A program made the position numbers and the translations under genes. A stretch of 45,841 bases of DNA from Methyloprofundus sp. (GTDB lineage Bacteria; Pseudomonadota; Gammaproteobacteria; Methylococcales; Methylomonadaceae). Positions 8,308 to 19,205 of this stretch are shown here, one piece after another (positions within the stretch are counted from its first letter, which is position 1; each line of letters opens with the position of its first letter). The stretch spans positions 1 to 45,841 of the forward strand of contig JAQRMR010000098.1 in assembly GCA_028599115.1 (NCBI GenBank), read 5' to 3'. The notes beneath the pieces were generated by a model that did not search any database, was not told the DNA's origin, and saw nothing but the letters and a program-made list of their open reading frames with translations.

Positions 8308-8678
8308 TTATTTTGCAATAGGTAGGCCCATATCATTCCATGCAGTCATGTGCCCACGTAAATACTGAAGGTCATTAAAACCATCCCAACTAAAAGCAAG
8401 TTTTGCAATACCTGCTCTCGGTCCATGTGCACAGTAAATAATAATGGAGCTATCTTTATCAACCGCCACTAATTTATCACTGGTAAACGCACTCCAAAAA
8501 GGAATATGTATTGCACCAGGTACGTGTCCAGCCTCGTACTCTGCTGTCGATCTCACATCGACAACAACACTAGCTCAATTGCAGCCAATAATACCTCCGG
8601 CTGCATCGATTGCCCCCCTCCAGTTGAACAGCCGAACAGTAATAAAGTCAATGCGCTTAATAAAAACACTCTTTTCAT
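8308..8678 (-). pseudogene. Rhodanese-domain lipoprotein interrupted by a frameshift
   Basis: The start at 8678 encodes a lipoprotein signal (MKRVFLLSALTLLLFGC, lipobox LFGC) and runs as ...PEVLLAAIE before the frame closes at 8553. The neighbouring frame, open from about 8574, carries the rest of a rhodanese domain: VVVDVRSTAEYEAGHVPGA, then IIYCAHGPRA with the expected catalytic cysteine, ending at 8308. Restoring one base near 8574 would join the halves into a protein of about 123 residues, normal for a periplasmic single-domain rhodanese. No slippery heptamer is visible, so this is a recent mutation or a sequence error rather than obvious programmed frameshifting. It begins 4 nt after the rhlE-like stop, so the two are probably co-transcribed. 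Confidence 0.75.
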
Positions 8679-8682
8679 ATGA

Positions 8683-9990
8683 TTACTTCTGACTTTGCCC
8701 ACGTCCAGAAGAGCGGCGGCGGCTATTATTTCTTGCGCCAGCTTTATTACCTGTAGCATTTGCACCTGAACGCTGTCCATCTCTATGACCATCTTTTGGC
8801 TTCTTAGGTTTTTTAGGCTTAATGGGCCGACGATCTAAGCGTGATTCAGGCAAGCTATGTGTTGGCTCAAAGCCATCAATAAATTCACGAGGAATAATTT
8901 GCTTAATTAATCGTTCAATCCCTGCTAGAGAATCAAACTCATCTGCACTAACTAGAGATAGTGCTTGCCCATCGGCACCTGCACGTCCTGTTCGCCCAAT
9001 ACGATGCACATAATCTTCAGCAACATTAGGTAAGTCAAAATTGACCACTTGAGGTAGCTGATCAATATCTAAGCCACGTGCAGCAATATCCGTTGCTACT
9101 AAAATACGAATTCTTCCTGTTTTAAATTCGGCCAATGCTTTAGTTCGCGCACCTTGGCTTTTATTTCCATGAATCGCCGCCGCATGAATACCTGCTTCTT
9201 CTAGGTGCCGAGTTAACTGATTAGCGCCACGTTTCGTTCGTGTAAAGACTAATACTTGCTGCCAATCATGTTCTTTAATTAATGCCGTGAGTAATGCGCC
9301 TTTCCGTTTTTTATCAACGGGGCAAAGCCATTGCTTAACTGTTTCCGCCGTCGTATTACGGGGACTGACCGAGATTTCTACAGGGTTATGTACAATCGTT
9401 TTAGCTAGTTTTCTAATGTCATCAGAAAATGTTGCAGAAAATAGTAGGTTTTGACGTTTTTTCGGTAGTTTCGCTAATATTTTACGAATATCATGAATAA
9501 ACCCCATATCTAACATACGGTCAGCTTCATCTAAAATCAAAACTTCCAGTTGAGAAAAGCGTACAGCATTTTGATTGGATAAGTCTAATAAGCGCCCTGG
9601 TGTTGCCACCAAAATATCCACGCCTTGTCGTAGGCGCATCATTTGTGGGTTAATTTTCACACCACCAAAGACAACCGTTGACCTTAATGGCAGGTGTTTA
9701 CCATAGTTCTTAATGCTTTCTTCAATTTGTGCTGCTAGCTCTCGTGTTGGCGTTAAAATTAAAGCACGTACTTGGTTTGAATTAACCGTTTGGCCATTAG
9801 ACAAATTTTCTAGCAAAGGCAGGGTGAATCCAGCTGTTTTCCCCGTCCCTGTTTGCGCTGCCGCCATGACATCTTTACCTTCAAGTACTGCAGGAATTGC
9901 TTGCAACTGAATCGGTGAAGGTGTGTCGTAGCCTTGTTCGGCAACGGCATCAAGAATAGGGGCTGAAAGGCCTAAATCGGCAAAACTCAT
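8683..9990 (-). CDS. rhlE: DEAD-box ATP-dependent RNA helicase, RhlE-like
   Basis: RNA-remodelling helicase of the cytoplasm. The 435 residues hold all DEAD-box motifs: Q motif ([14 protein letters not shown]), Walker A AQTGTGKT (44-51), [20 protein letters not shown] and [10 protein letters not shown]. After about residue 380 comes a low-complexity basic tail rich in K, R, G, S and N ([11 protein letters not shown]... RRRSSGRG), likely for RNA binding and typical of RhlE-group enzymes. A purine-rich ribosome-binding site (AGAGA) lies before the ATG. The downstream rhodanese gene starts 4 nt after the stop. RhlE is the closest type by motif spacing; other DEAD-box subgroups cannot be excluded. 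Confidence 0.93.
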   Translation of the reverse strand: MSFADLGLSAPILDAVAEQGYDTPSPIQLQAIPAVLEGKDVMAAAQTGTGKTAGFTLPLLENLSNGQTVNSNQVRALILTPTRELAAQIEESIKNYGKHLPLRSTVVFGGVKINPQMMRLRQGVDILVATPGRLLDLSNQNAVRFSQLEVLILDEADRMLDMGFIHDIRKILAKLPKKRQNLLFSATFSDDIRKLAKTIVHNPVEISVSPRNTTAETVKQWLCPVDKKRKGALLTALIKEHDWQQVLVFTRTKRGANQLTRHLEEAGIHAAAIHGNKSQGARTKALAEFKTGRIRILVATDIAARGLDIDQLPQVVNFDLPNVAEDYVHRIGRTGRAGADGQALSLVSADEFDSLAGIERLIKQIIPREFIDGFEPTHSLPESRLDRRPIKPKKPKKPKDGHRDGQRSGANATGNKAGARNNSRRRSSGRGQSQK

Positions 9991-10365
9991 AAATTATCTC
10001 TTTAAAGTTAATAAGGCTGTGTTGCTGAATCGTAACAACGCAGTTTATAAAACAATAGCATGTAAGCTACTCATGATAATCATAAGCACTTTGTAGAATA
10101 TGCATTGTATTAATTAAGATAAATTATACAGCAGTCAACTATCTATAACGTAAATAGACACGGAAATTTAACCACTATTGCAAGTTAATGACCACCTAAA
10201 GTAGTTAAATAACTTTTTTGTATAAGCTCATAAAAGAATTGACATATCAACATCAACATCGTTAAAGTAGGTATCAATTCCCTACTAAAAAAAGTAGTGC
10301 TTTTTATCACGTCAAGATGAAACAAGTATTTATCACTTATACATATTGCCCATTGCTAACGCTAA
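9991..10365. other. Long intergenic region between rhlE and the TolC-family gene
   Basis: About 375 bp without a recognisable gene. It contains an 8-bp hairpin (CTGTGTTG at 10017-10024 with CAACGCAG at 10036-10043, one G-U pair) and a TTGACA at 10239-10244 that could be the -35 of the downstream operon, although no good -10 follows at 17 nt (TTAAAG at 10262). An ATG at 10317 and a TTG at 10346 open short frames that run into the A8 tract discussed under the TolC-family gene. No tRNA or riboswitch fold was recognised. Confidence 0.5.
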
Positions 10366-10372
10366 CAACACC

Positions 10373-10380
10373 AAAAAAAA
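10373..10380 (+). repeat. A8 tract separating an out-of-frame start from the TolC-family signal peptide
   Basis: Eight consecutive A residues lie directly before the in-frame signal-peptide codons. Losing one A would fuse an ATG at 10317 to the reading frame; gaining one would fuse a TTG at 10346. This is a classic position for slippage, or for a sequencing error. Confidence 0.55.
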
Positions 10381-10434
10381 TTACTCATCTACAGTATTAG
10401 TCTTACATTTATCTCTGCTGCATCGGCACAAACA

Positions 10435-12213
10435 ATGCAAGAGGCAGTACAGCAAACAATTAATGAAAACCCAGAAATTCAGTCTGCTCGTTCAGAACGT
10501 TCTGCAGTTAGCTATGAAATTGACCAGGCCCGCGCAGAATATATGCCAAAGATTGATATACAAGCAGGCATTGGCTGGGATACTGAAATTAGAGATGACC
10601 GCAGGCATAGCGAAGAAGCATCTATAAGATTAACGCAAATGGTTTTTGATGGTTTAGCCACTCCAAGTGAAGTTGCACGCCAAACTGCACGCTCAGATTC
10701 ACGCTCTTATAGTGTCTACCGTCAAGCCGAAATTTCTGCTTTACAAGCAATTGAAGCCTATTTAGATATAATAAGAACTGAGAACTTACTTACTCTCGCT
10801 AAAGAAAATCTAGCGGTACACACTCGTGTTTATGATCAAATACAACTACGAGCTGCTCGCGGTATAGCTAAACGCGCAGAAGCTGATCAAGCTTATGGTC
10901 GACTGGCTTTAGCAGAAAAAAATATGCTATCTGAAATTGGTAATATGAGGGATGCAGAATCCTCTTTTCAGCGTATTGTTGGAACCTTGCCCCGCAATTT
11001 AGAAGCGCCTGATGCTCCATCAGAAGTGCTTCCTAAAAATATTGACGACGCTATTAGGCTTGCTATTAAACACCACCCGACACTTAAGTCAGCTAATGCA
11101 GACATTGCTTCAGCATTTTCTCAGCACGACACAGCAAAAGCAGCTTATATGCCAAGAGTTGATTTTGAAGCAGGAGCAATTCATGAAAGCGAAAGAGATG
11201 ACTCTTATGCAATGCTACGTCTTCGCTACAATCTCTTTAATGGCGGAAAAGACATTGCTCGCCGCAAAGAGACTTCTGAACAAGTTAACCAAGCCAAAGA
11301 AATTAGAGACAATACATTCCGACAGGTCACTGAAAGTATGCGCCTTTCTTGGACATCCTACCAAACGATTAAACGCCAATTAGTGTTCTTTAAAAAACAT
11401 AGGGATGCGAGTATTTTAAGTAATGCTGCCTACCAAAAACAATTTAATATTGGCCAGCGTACTTTGTTAGATTTACTAGATTCTGCCAATGAAATGTTTA
11501 GTACAAAAAGTGCTTATACAAATGCTAAGTACGATACGTTATACGCACAGTACAGAATTTTAGCCAGCAAAGGTGGCCTTACTCGCTACTTAGGTATCAC
11601 TTTACCCAAAGAAGCGATGACCTTGGCTGAAACAGAAAAATCAGAAGATAGCATAAAAAAACAAACGGGCGCCTTAACGCCTCTAATTCATGGAGTAGTA
11701 GAAGAAGGAGAAGAAAAACCTTATACCTCATTGTGCTATAAATTGAAATCTGATGATGACTTTAAAGATGTACAACGCCTTGCTCAAATGGAGTTTTATA
11801 AATTATCACTTGTTAATCAGCCCATTTCCTATGTTGATAGCTATTTATTACTTACCCCAGCACAAGAGTCAATGCATGAAGCCTTTAAATTAGAGCAAAA
11901 GCTTAAATCACAAGGCTATCTTGACTTATGGTTATTTAGGTCGGGGAATTTACGTAGTAGAATTTCATTAGGCCTATTTGGTATTGAAGAAAATGCTATT
12001 AAAGCACAAGTAGAAATCGGCAAAAAAACAAAGATAGCACTCAAAGTCACTCCACACTATCAGACAAAACAAAATTTAGTTGTACATATTCAATTAATTA
12101 ACTCTGAAATTAAAAAGTTTGAGGAAAAATTTGCAAAATATATCGATAAAAATAGCTCTTGTACTCCAGAAGTTATTAGCAATAATGGAGGCTATAATGC
12201 AATTCAATATTAA
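10435..12213 (+). CDS. TolC-family outer-membrane protein (AggA/LapE-like) with extra C-terminal domain
   Basis: Outer-membrane channel of the type I secretion/efflux class. Two OEP repeats are visible at about 1-190 and 195-385, each with the ENPE/HHPTLKSA-type helical start and YMPKIDIQAG / YMPRVDFEAG strands, and the GQRTLLDLLDS signature near 345. The family normally stops near residue 400; here about 190 more residues follow, including SLGLFGIEENAIKAQVEIG, which resembles a SPOR domain. A signal-peptide-like stretch (KKLLIYSISLTFISAASA) is encoded in frame just upstream of 10435, but that frame has no ATG, GTG or TTG after a stop at 10363; the coordinates therefore begin at the first in-frame ATG. 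That ATG has no ribosome-binding site and would remove the export signal. It overlaps the next gene by 17 bp. Confidence 0.82.
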   Translation: MQEAVQQTINENPEIQSARSERSAVSYEIDQARAEYMPKIDIQAGIGWDTEIRDDRRHSEEASIRLTQMVFDGLATPSEVARQTARSDSRSYSVYRQAEISALQAIEAYLDIIRTENLLTLAKENLAVHTRVYDQIQLRAARGIAKRAEADQAYGRLALAEKNMLSEIGNMRDAESSFQRIVGTLPRNLEAPDAPSEVLPKNIDDAIRLAIKHHPTLKSANADIASAFSQHDTAKAAYMPRVDFEAGAIHESERDDSYAMLRLRYNLFNGGKDIARRKETSEQVNQAKEIRDNTFRQVTESMRLSWTSYQTIKRQLVFFKKHRDASILSNAAYQKQFNIGQRTLLDLLDSANEMFSTKSAYTNAKYDTLYAQYRILASKGGLTRYLGITLPKEAMTLAETEKSEDSIKKQTGALTPLIHGVVEEGEEKPYTSLCYKLKSDDDFKDVQRLAQMEFYKLSLVNQPISYVDSYLLLTPAQESMHEAFKLEQKLKSQGYLDLWLFRSGNLRSRISLGLFGIEENAIKAQVEIGKKTKIALKVTPHYQTKQNLVVHIQLINSEIKKFEEKFAKYIDKNSSCTPEVISNNGGYNAIQY

Positions 12214-13399
12214 TAAACTGTTACTTTTATCAACAGTAACAATTCTTGTATCAAGCTGTGCCACAAAACATGCAACGTCTTACCCCCCTTTCACGCCTGA
12301 ACTAATTGGAAAAAACAGTGCAGGAATTAAATACACACAAAAAACACAGACATTATTTGCTCTAGTTGATACCTTCTCAACTATCAATGATATTTATGAT
12401 AGTGCTAATGTTTTTGAGTCTAAATTTACCGTACAAAAACAAGTACTCAACCAAATCAATAAAACAATCCCCGAAGGAATTACCCTGCATTCTGGCTTAC
12501 GCAGTTTTGGCTATGGAGAGTGTGTAGGTGATAGATACACAGGACTTTTACAGGATATCATTCCACATGAGCGATATACTTTTCAACATAGCATTGATAA
12601 AGCCAGCTGTGCTAGTGGGCGCTCTCTATTAGGTGCACCTCTAACAACTGCAATTGATACCGCGTCAACAGATTTAGATAAAGCCATAGGTAATATCGCT
12701 TTATTAATCGTTAGTGATGGCTATAACATGTCATTTCGAGCTAAACATGCAGCTGAAGATTTAAAAGAAAAATTTGCTAACCGTCTCTGTATTTATACAG
12801 TTTGGATAGGCAATGAAGATGAAATAGAGGGACAGAAGTTTTTAAAAGCATTATCTACTCTTTCAAAGTGCGGAGAAAGTGTTACTTACAATGATGTTGC
12901 AAGCAGTAAACTCATGGGGCGCTTTGTAGAAGATATTATTTACAAAAAGTCAGCACTAGAAAAAGTGCCATTAGCACTTCGCGATACCGATAAAGATAGT
13001 GTTTTTGATAATAATGACCTTTGCCCAGGTACTCCCGTTGGTGCCCCAGTGAATCAATATGGCTGCTGGACGATTAATGGCCTAGAGTTTGATTATGATA
13101 AGGCTAACATCAGAAAAGATTCTGAAAGTTTACTTGATGCTTCGGTGCAAATTTTAAAAGATAACCCTTACCTTAATATCCAAATTGAAGGACACACAGA
13201 CAACAGAGGCTCTGATAATTACAATCTTTTACTCTCTGATCGCAGGGCTGCTTCAGTAAAACAATATTTAATTCAAAATGGTATTAACCCAACACGCTTA
13301 AGCTCAATTGGTATGGGTGAATCCACACCTATAACCAGCAATACCACTGATGAAGGTCGCCAATTAAACCGGCGAGTAGTTTTCACCATTACAAAATAA
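12197..13399 (+). CDS. VWA-like / TSP3 / OmpA-domain lipoprotein
   Basis: Predicted outer-membrane lipoprotein of 400 residues that binds peptidoglycan. The start at 12197 gives a signal peptide ending in lipobox VSSC (about residue 20); the frame is open further upstream but that stretch lies inside the TolC-family gene. Residues about 50-255 resemble a von Willebrand factor A fold (LFALVDTFSTIND, then IALLIVSDGYNMSF). DTDKDSVFDNNDLCPGTP at about 270 is a thrombospondin type 3 calcium-binding repeat. The last ~110 residues form an OmpA C-like domain (FDYDKANI, IEGHTDNRGSDNYN, LSDRRAASVKQYL). It overlaps the TolC-family gene by 17 bp, so translation is probably coupled. OmpA-like proteins accompany the AggA channel in large-adhesin secretion loci, an analogy only here. 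Confidence 0.85.
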   Translation: MQFNINKLLLLSTVTILVSSCATKHATSYPPFTPELIGKNSAGIKYTQKTQTLFALVDTFSTINDIYDSANVFESKFTVQKQVLNQINKTIPEGITLHSGLRSFGYGECVGDRYTGLLQDIIPHERYTFQHSIDKASCASGRSLLGAPLTTAIDTASTDLDKAIGNIALLIVSDGYNMSFRAKHAAEDLKEKFANRLCIYTVWIGNEDEIEGQKFLKALSTLSKCGESVTYNDVASSKLMGRFVEDIIYKKSALEKVPLALRDTDKDSVFDNNDLCPGTPVGAPVNQYGCWTINGLEFDYDKANIRKDSESLLDASVQILKDNPYLNIQIEGHTDNRGSDNYNLLLSDRRAASVKQYLIQNGINPTRLSSIGMGESTPITSNTTDEGRQLNRRVVFTITK

Positions 13400-13408
13400 A
13401 TCCTAATT

Positions 13409-13441
13409 CTCTGCTAACAGTAAAATCCCCTGTTAGCAGAG
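13409..13441. terminator. Bidirectional hairpin between the OmpA lipoprotein gene and glmU
   Basis: A perfect 12-bp stem (CTCTGCTAACAG at 13409-13420, CTGTTAGCAGAG at 13430-13441) with a 9-nt loop lies in the 51-nt gap between the two convergent genes. A T-rich run follows on the plus side, not immediately. It probably ends transcription from both directions. Confidence 0.7.
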
Positions 13442-13450
13442 ATAACAGGA

Positions 13451-14818
13451 TTATTTATTTTTCACCGGTTTTTTCCAGTTTTTCAAGCTAATCTGCTTCG
13501 TTCTCGACAAGGTTAAACCACCTTCCGGCACATCCTTTGCTATTGTTGACCCTGCACCAATTGTTGCATTTTTTTTAACTGTAACAGGGGCAATTAATTG
13601 CGTATCTGAGCCAATAAAAGCGCCATCTTCAATAACCGTTCTAAATTTATTAACACCATCGTAATTACAAGTAATAGTCCCTGCCCCAATATTGACTCCA
13701 CTCCCGACAGTCGCATCACCAATGTAGCTAAGATGATTAACCTTACTACCCTGAGCAATCGTTGATTTTTTAATTTCTACGAAATTTCCTATATGCACAT
13801 TCTCTGCTAATTCAGCCTGTGGCCGTAACCGTGCAAAAGGCCCAACTCGACTCCCCTCGCCCACACAAGCATTATCAATAATACTATTTGCTAAAATTTG
13901 TACATTATCAGCAATAATAGAGTTATTAATGATGCTATTCGCACCAATAATTACATTATTTCCAATCTTGTTAATTCCTTCAAAAATCACGTTAATATCA
14001 ACTGAAATATCCTGTCCAATTGAGCTAAACTCACCTCGACAATCAACTCTAGCTGGGTCAAATAATGTAACACCTGCTTCCATTAATTTATCTGCTTGGA
14101 TCGTTTGATAAACTCTTTCCAAATAGCTGAGTTGCTTTCTATTATTTACTCCAAGTACTTCATCGGCACTTTCGGGCTGGTGCGTATTGACTCGTACTCC
14201 TTCTTTAACAGCCATTTCAATAATATCTGTTAAATAAAATTCCTGTTGTGCATTACTATTATCAAGCTGAGAAAGCCATTTTTTTAATTTTGCACCTTTC
14301 GTGGCTAAAATACCTGTATTACCCTCGGTAATGAGTTTTTCAGACTCATTAGCATCTTTTTGCTCCACAATTTTAAGCACTTCTTTGCTAGCGTTACGAA
14401 CAATTCGACCATAGCCCGTAGGATCAACTAGTTCAACCGTCAATAAAGCCATACTGTTATCAGTTACTTTCTCCAATAAACCTTCAATTGTTGCAGCCTT
14501 TAATAACGGTACATCACCATATAAGACTAAAACAATATCATCATTGTTTATTTCAGACTCAGCTTGCTGAACAGCATGCCCAGTACCCAATTGCTCTTTT
14601 TGCTGCACCCAATTAATCTCCAGCCCAGCTAAGCTTTCTTTAACGCGCTCACCACCATGCCCATAAATGACTGTTACTGCATTGTTTTTTATCTGTTTGC
14701 TTGTGTCATAGACATGCTCTAATAAGCTACGGCTTGCAATTTTATGCAATACTTTAGGTAGCGATGAGCGCATTCTAGTTCCTTGCCCTGCTGCAAGAAT
14801 GAGAGTTTTTATCGTCAT
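13451..14818 (-). CDS. glmU: Bifunctional N-acetylglucosamine-1-phosphate uridyltransferase / glucosamine-1-phosphate acetyltransferase
   Basis: Makes UDP-GlcNAc, the precursor of peptidoglycan and lipopolysaccharide, in the cytoplasm. The 455-residue length matches E. coli GlmU. The N-terminal uridyltransferase domain has LAAGQGTRMRSSLPKVLH (8-25) and the GTGHAVQQA substrate loop. From about residue 250 the protein is a left-handed beta helix of hexapeptide repeats (IIGANSIINNSIIADN) with acetyltransferase motifs HIGNFVEIKKS, NHLSYIGDA and GAGTITCNYDG. It lies downstream of atpC, as in many gammaproteobacteria, but a strong terminator separates them, so it may have its own promoter. Confidence 0.97.
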   Translation of the reverse strand: MTIKTLILAAGQGTRMRSSLPKVLHKIASRSLLEHVYDTSKQIKNNAVTVIYGHGGERVKESLAGLEINWVQQKEQLGTGHAVQQAESEINNDDIVLVLYGDVPLLKAATIEGLLEKVTDNSMALLTVELVDPTGYGRIVRNASKEVLKIVEQKDANESEKLITEGNTGILATKGAKLKKWLSQLDNSNAQQEFYLTDIIEMAVKEGVRVNTHQPESADEVLGVNNRKQLSYLERVYQTIQADKLMEAGVTLFDPARVDCRGEFSSIGQDISVDINVIFEGINKIGNNVIIGANSIINNSIIADNVQILANSIIDNACVGEGSRVGPFARLRPQAELAENVHIGNFVEIKKSTIAQGSKVNHLSYIGDATVGSGVNIGAGTITCNYDGVNKFRTVIEDGAFIGSDTQLIAPVTVKKNATIGAGSTIAKDVPEGGLTLSRTKQISLKNWKKPVKNK

Positions 14819-14842
14819 TATCTTTATCCTGTCTTATCACAT

Positions 14843-14880
14843 AAAAAAAAAGCCCGATAACAATGTTATCAGGCTTTTTT
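14843..14880 (-). terminator. Rho-independent terminator of the atp operon
   Basis: A 10-bp stem (14852-14861 with 14865-14874, one G-U pair, loop of 3) is flanked by an A run on one side and T runs on both when read on either strand. Read on the minus strand it follows the atpC stop by about 25 nt and ends in nine T residues. Confidence 0.85.
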
Positions 14881-14905
14881 ATTGCACAAACTAAAATTAG
14901 AAACT

Positions 14906-15328
14906 TTAGGATCCGCGTTTTCTAAGTCTATCTAGTGTTCTTAACTGCATCATAGCTTGCGCTAACTGCGCTTGCGCAGTTGCGTAATCAATTTTGCTAG
15001 CTTTGTCGTTTAGCGCTTCTTCAGCTTCTGCTTTAGCTTGTAAAGCAGCAGCTTCATCAATATCTTTTGCTCTCATTGCTGTATCAGCAAGTACAGTCAC
15101 TAAATGTGGCTGCACTTCTAATAACCCACCAGATACAAAATAAGCCTGAGTTTCAGTTTCGCTTACTTTAACGCGAACTTCACCAGGGTTTAATCTAGAT
15201 ATTAAAGGCGCATGACGAGGTGTAATACCTAGCTCACCAAGTTCAGCAGGAGCAAATACCATTTCCGCTAATCCGGAAAAAATCTCCTGTTCTGCACTTA
15301 CGATGTCTACTTGTACTGTCATGCTCAT
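14906..15328 (-). CDS. atpC: ATP synthase F1 subunit epsilon
   Basis: Central-stalk subunit that regulates and couples F1 rotation. At 140 residues it has the usual N-terminal beta sandwich (VDIVSAEQEIFSG, GELGITPRHAPL, YFVSGGLLEVQPHLVTVLADTA) and a C-terminal helical hairpin (EAAALQAKAEAEEAL... LRTLDRLRKR). It is the last gene of the atp operon, 24 nt after atpD, and is followed by a terminator. Confidence 0.97.
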   Translation of the reverse strand: MSMTVQVDIVSAEQEIFSGLAEMVFAPAELGELGITPRHAPLISRLNPGEVRVKVSETETQAYFVSGGLLEVQPHLVTVLADTAMRAKDIDEAAALQAKAEAEEALNDKASKIDYATAQAQLAQAMMQLRTLDRLRKRGS

Positions 15329-15352
15329 AATATTACCTATAAGTTAATTAAC

Positions 15353-16741
<1,389 letters not shown>

Positions 16742-16763
16742 TTAAATTCTTAACTTGCGAGCT

Positions 16764-17630
16764 TTAAACAGCTGCCGCACCGGCAACGATCTCTGAAATT
16801 TCCTGTGTAATGGCTGCTTGTCTTGCTTTATTATAAACAAGTTGCAGTTCATCAATAAGATTCCCAGCATTATCAGAAGCACTTTTCATTGCGACCATTC
16901 TAGCTGATTGCTCACAGGCATTATTTTCTACGACACCTTGATAAACGATTGATTCGATATAGCGTGTTAACAAGTTTTCAAGAACTTCTTTTGCATCAGG
17001 TTCATATAAATAATCCCAGTGCCCTTTTAATTCTTCGTCTTCAAGTCCATCTGCTATAACAGGAATTAATTTTTCAATGGTAGGTGCTTGTGTCATGGTA
17101 TTTACAAATTGATTGTACATTACATGTAACTCATCAATCGTACCTGCATGATGTGCATCTAGCATGATTTTGATAATTCCTACAACATCATCAAGATGTG
17201 GCGTATCACCTAACTTAGAAATCTGCCCTACTTTGTTTATTTTTAAACTTCCGAAAAAGCTTGCACCTTTACCACCGATAGTACAAATATCAACTTCGAT
17301 ATCATTATTGTCCCACTCAGTTAGTTGCTTAAGTGTTTTTCTGAATAAATTTGAATTCAGACCTCCACATAAACCTCTATCAGAGCTTATCGCAATAATA
17401 CCTACTCGTTTTACTTTACGCTCAACAAGAAAAGGATGTTTGTACTCAGGGTTCGCATGAGCCAAATGTTTAATAATTTGACTAATCTTTTTCGAGTAGG
17501 GACGTGTAGCATTCATTCTGTCTTTTGTTTTACGCATTTTACTCGCGGCAACCATTTCCATTGCTCGAGTGATCTTCTGAGTATTTTTAATACTCGAAAT
17601 CTGTGTGCGTATTTCTTTACCAACAGCCAT
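16764..17630 (-). CDS. atpG: ATP synthase F1 subunit gamma
   Basis: Rotor shaft of F1. 288 residues. The N-terminal helix [33 protein letters not shown], split across the first 35 residues, and the C-terminal helix ([17 protein letters not shown]... [16 protein letters not shown]) form the coiled-coil shaft. [11 protein letters not shown] near residue 79 is the family signature. It sits 12 nt after atpA. Confidence 0.98.
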   Translation of the reverse strand: MAVGKEIRTQISSIKNTQKITRAMEMVAASKMRKTKDRMNATRPYSKKISQIIKHLAHANPEYKHPFLVERKVKRVGIIAISSDRGLCGGLNSNLFRKTLKQLTEWDNNDIEVDICTIGGKGASFFGSLKINKVGQISKLGDTPHLDDVVGIIKIMLDAHHAGTIDELHVMYNQFVNTMTQAPTIEKLIPVIADGLEDEELKGHWDYLYEPDAKEVLENLLTRYIESIVYQGVVENNACEQSARMVAMKSASDNAGNLIDELQLVYNKARQAAITQEISEIVAGAAAV

Positions 17631-17642
17631 TAGAAGCCCCTT

Positions 17643-19184
17643 TTACCAGCTACTTGTTTTAATGAAAGTTTCAATTGCAGACTGAATGCCTTGCTTAATT
17701 TCTTTACTATAATCACCAGTATCGTTGATTTTAGCTAGTAAATCAGCATGCTCAGACTTCATATAAGCTTGCAATGAAGCTTCAAAGTCAAGAACCTTAT
17801 TAATTTCTAAATCATCAAGAAAACCTTCGTTTGCAGCATGTAATGAAACACCCATTTCAGCCACTGACATAGGAGAATATTGATTCTGTTTCATCAGTTC
17901 TGTTACACGCTGTCCACGTTCAATTTGCTTACGTGTACTTTCATCTAAGTCAGATGCAAATTGTGCAAAAGCAGCTAATTCACGGTACTGAGCCAAATCA
18001 AGACGAATACCACCACCTAATTTTTTAATGATTTTAGTTTGAGCGGCACCACCAACACGTGATACAGATAAACCAGCATTAACAGCAGGACGAATACCAG
18101 AGTTGAATAAATCAGACTCTAAGAAAATTTGTCCATCTGTAATAGAAATTACGTTAGTTGGTACGAATGCAGATACATCGCCACCTTGTGTTTCAATAAT
18201 TGGTAATGCAGTTAGTGACCCTGTTTTCCCTTTTACTTTACCACCAGTTAACTTTTCTACTTCATCTGCATTAATGCGTGACGCTCTTTCTAATAAGCGT
18301 GAATGAATATAGAAAACATCCCCAGGGTATGCTTCACGACCTGGCGGGCGACGTAATAATAATGACATTTGACGGTAAGCCCAGGCTTGTTTTGTCAAAT
18401 CATCATAAATAATTAACGCATCTTCGCCTTTATCTCTAAAGTACTCACCCATTGCACAACCTGTATAAGGAGCAATGAATTGTAATGCAGCAGCCTCTGA
18501 TGCAGTTGCAGATACGATGATCGTATGTGCCATTGCATTATGCTCTTCTAATTTACGAACAACGTTCGCGATAGAAGATCTTTTTTGACCAATCGCTACA
18601 TAGATACATTTAACACCTGTATCTCTTTGGTTGATGATGGCATCAATTGCAATTGCAGTTTTACCTGTTTGGCGATCACCAATAATTAACTCACGCTGAC
18701 CACGACCGACAGGAACCATTGAATCAATTGATTTAAGACCTAATTGAATAGGCTCATCAACTGATTGTCTTGCAATTACACCTGGTGCAATTTTTTCTAC
18801 TGGTGATGTTTCTGATGTATCAATTTCACCTTTACCGTCAATTTGACTTCCTAAAGCATCAACAACACGCCCTAGTAAAGCTTCACCAACAGGTACTTCT
18901 AAAATTTTGCCTGTACACTTAACAGTGTCGCCTTCAGTGATATGTTGGTAAGCACCTAACATAACCACACCGACAGAATCTCTTTCTAAGTTTAAAGCCA
19001 TACCGTAAGAGCCTCCAGGGAATTCTAACATCTCCCCTTGCATGGCTTCTGATAAGCCATGAACTTTTACAATACCGTCAGTTACACTGACAACGGTACC
19101 TTCCGTATGTGCTTCGACATTGACGTCAAAATTTTCGATCCGTTTCTTAATCAGATCACTTATTTCAGATGGATTTAGTTGCAT
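17643..19184 (-). CDS. atpA: ATP synthase F1 subunit alpha
   Basis: Non-catalytic nucleotide-binding subunit of the F1 hexamer. 513 residues, the same as E. coli. Walker A GDRQTGKT at 169-176, [16 protein letters not shown] as Walker B region, and the conserved Arg-finger segment [10 protein letters not shown] (about 370). Followed by atpG after 12 nt. Confidence 0.99.
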   Translation of the reverse strand: MQLNPSEISDLIKKRIENFDVNVEAHTEGTVVSVTDGIVKVHGLSEAMQGEMLEFPGGSYGMALNLERDSVGVVMLGAYQHITEGDTVKCTGKILEVPVGEALLGRVVDALGSQIDGKGEIDTSETSPVEKIAPGVIARQSVDEPIQLGLKSIDSMVPVGRGQRELIIGDRQTGKTAIAIDAIINQRDTGVKCIYVAIGQKRSSIANVVRKLEEHNAMAHTIIVSATASEAAALQFIAPYTGCAMGEYFRDKGEDALIIYDDLTKQAWAYRQMSLLLRRPPGREAYPGDVFYIHSRLLERASRINADEVEKLTGGKVKGKTGSLTALPIIETQGGDVSAFVPTNVISITDGQIFLESDLFNSGIRPAVNAGLSVSRVGGAAQTKIIKKLGGGIRLDLAQYRELAAFAQFASDLDESTRKQIERGQRVTELMKQNQYSPMSVAEMGVSLHAANEGFLDDLEINKVLDFEASLQAYMKSEHADLLAKINDTGDYSKEIKQGIQSAIETFIKTSSW

Positions 19185-19205
19185 ATTTTCTCTCAGTCTA
19201 AACTG

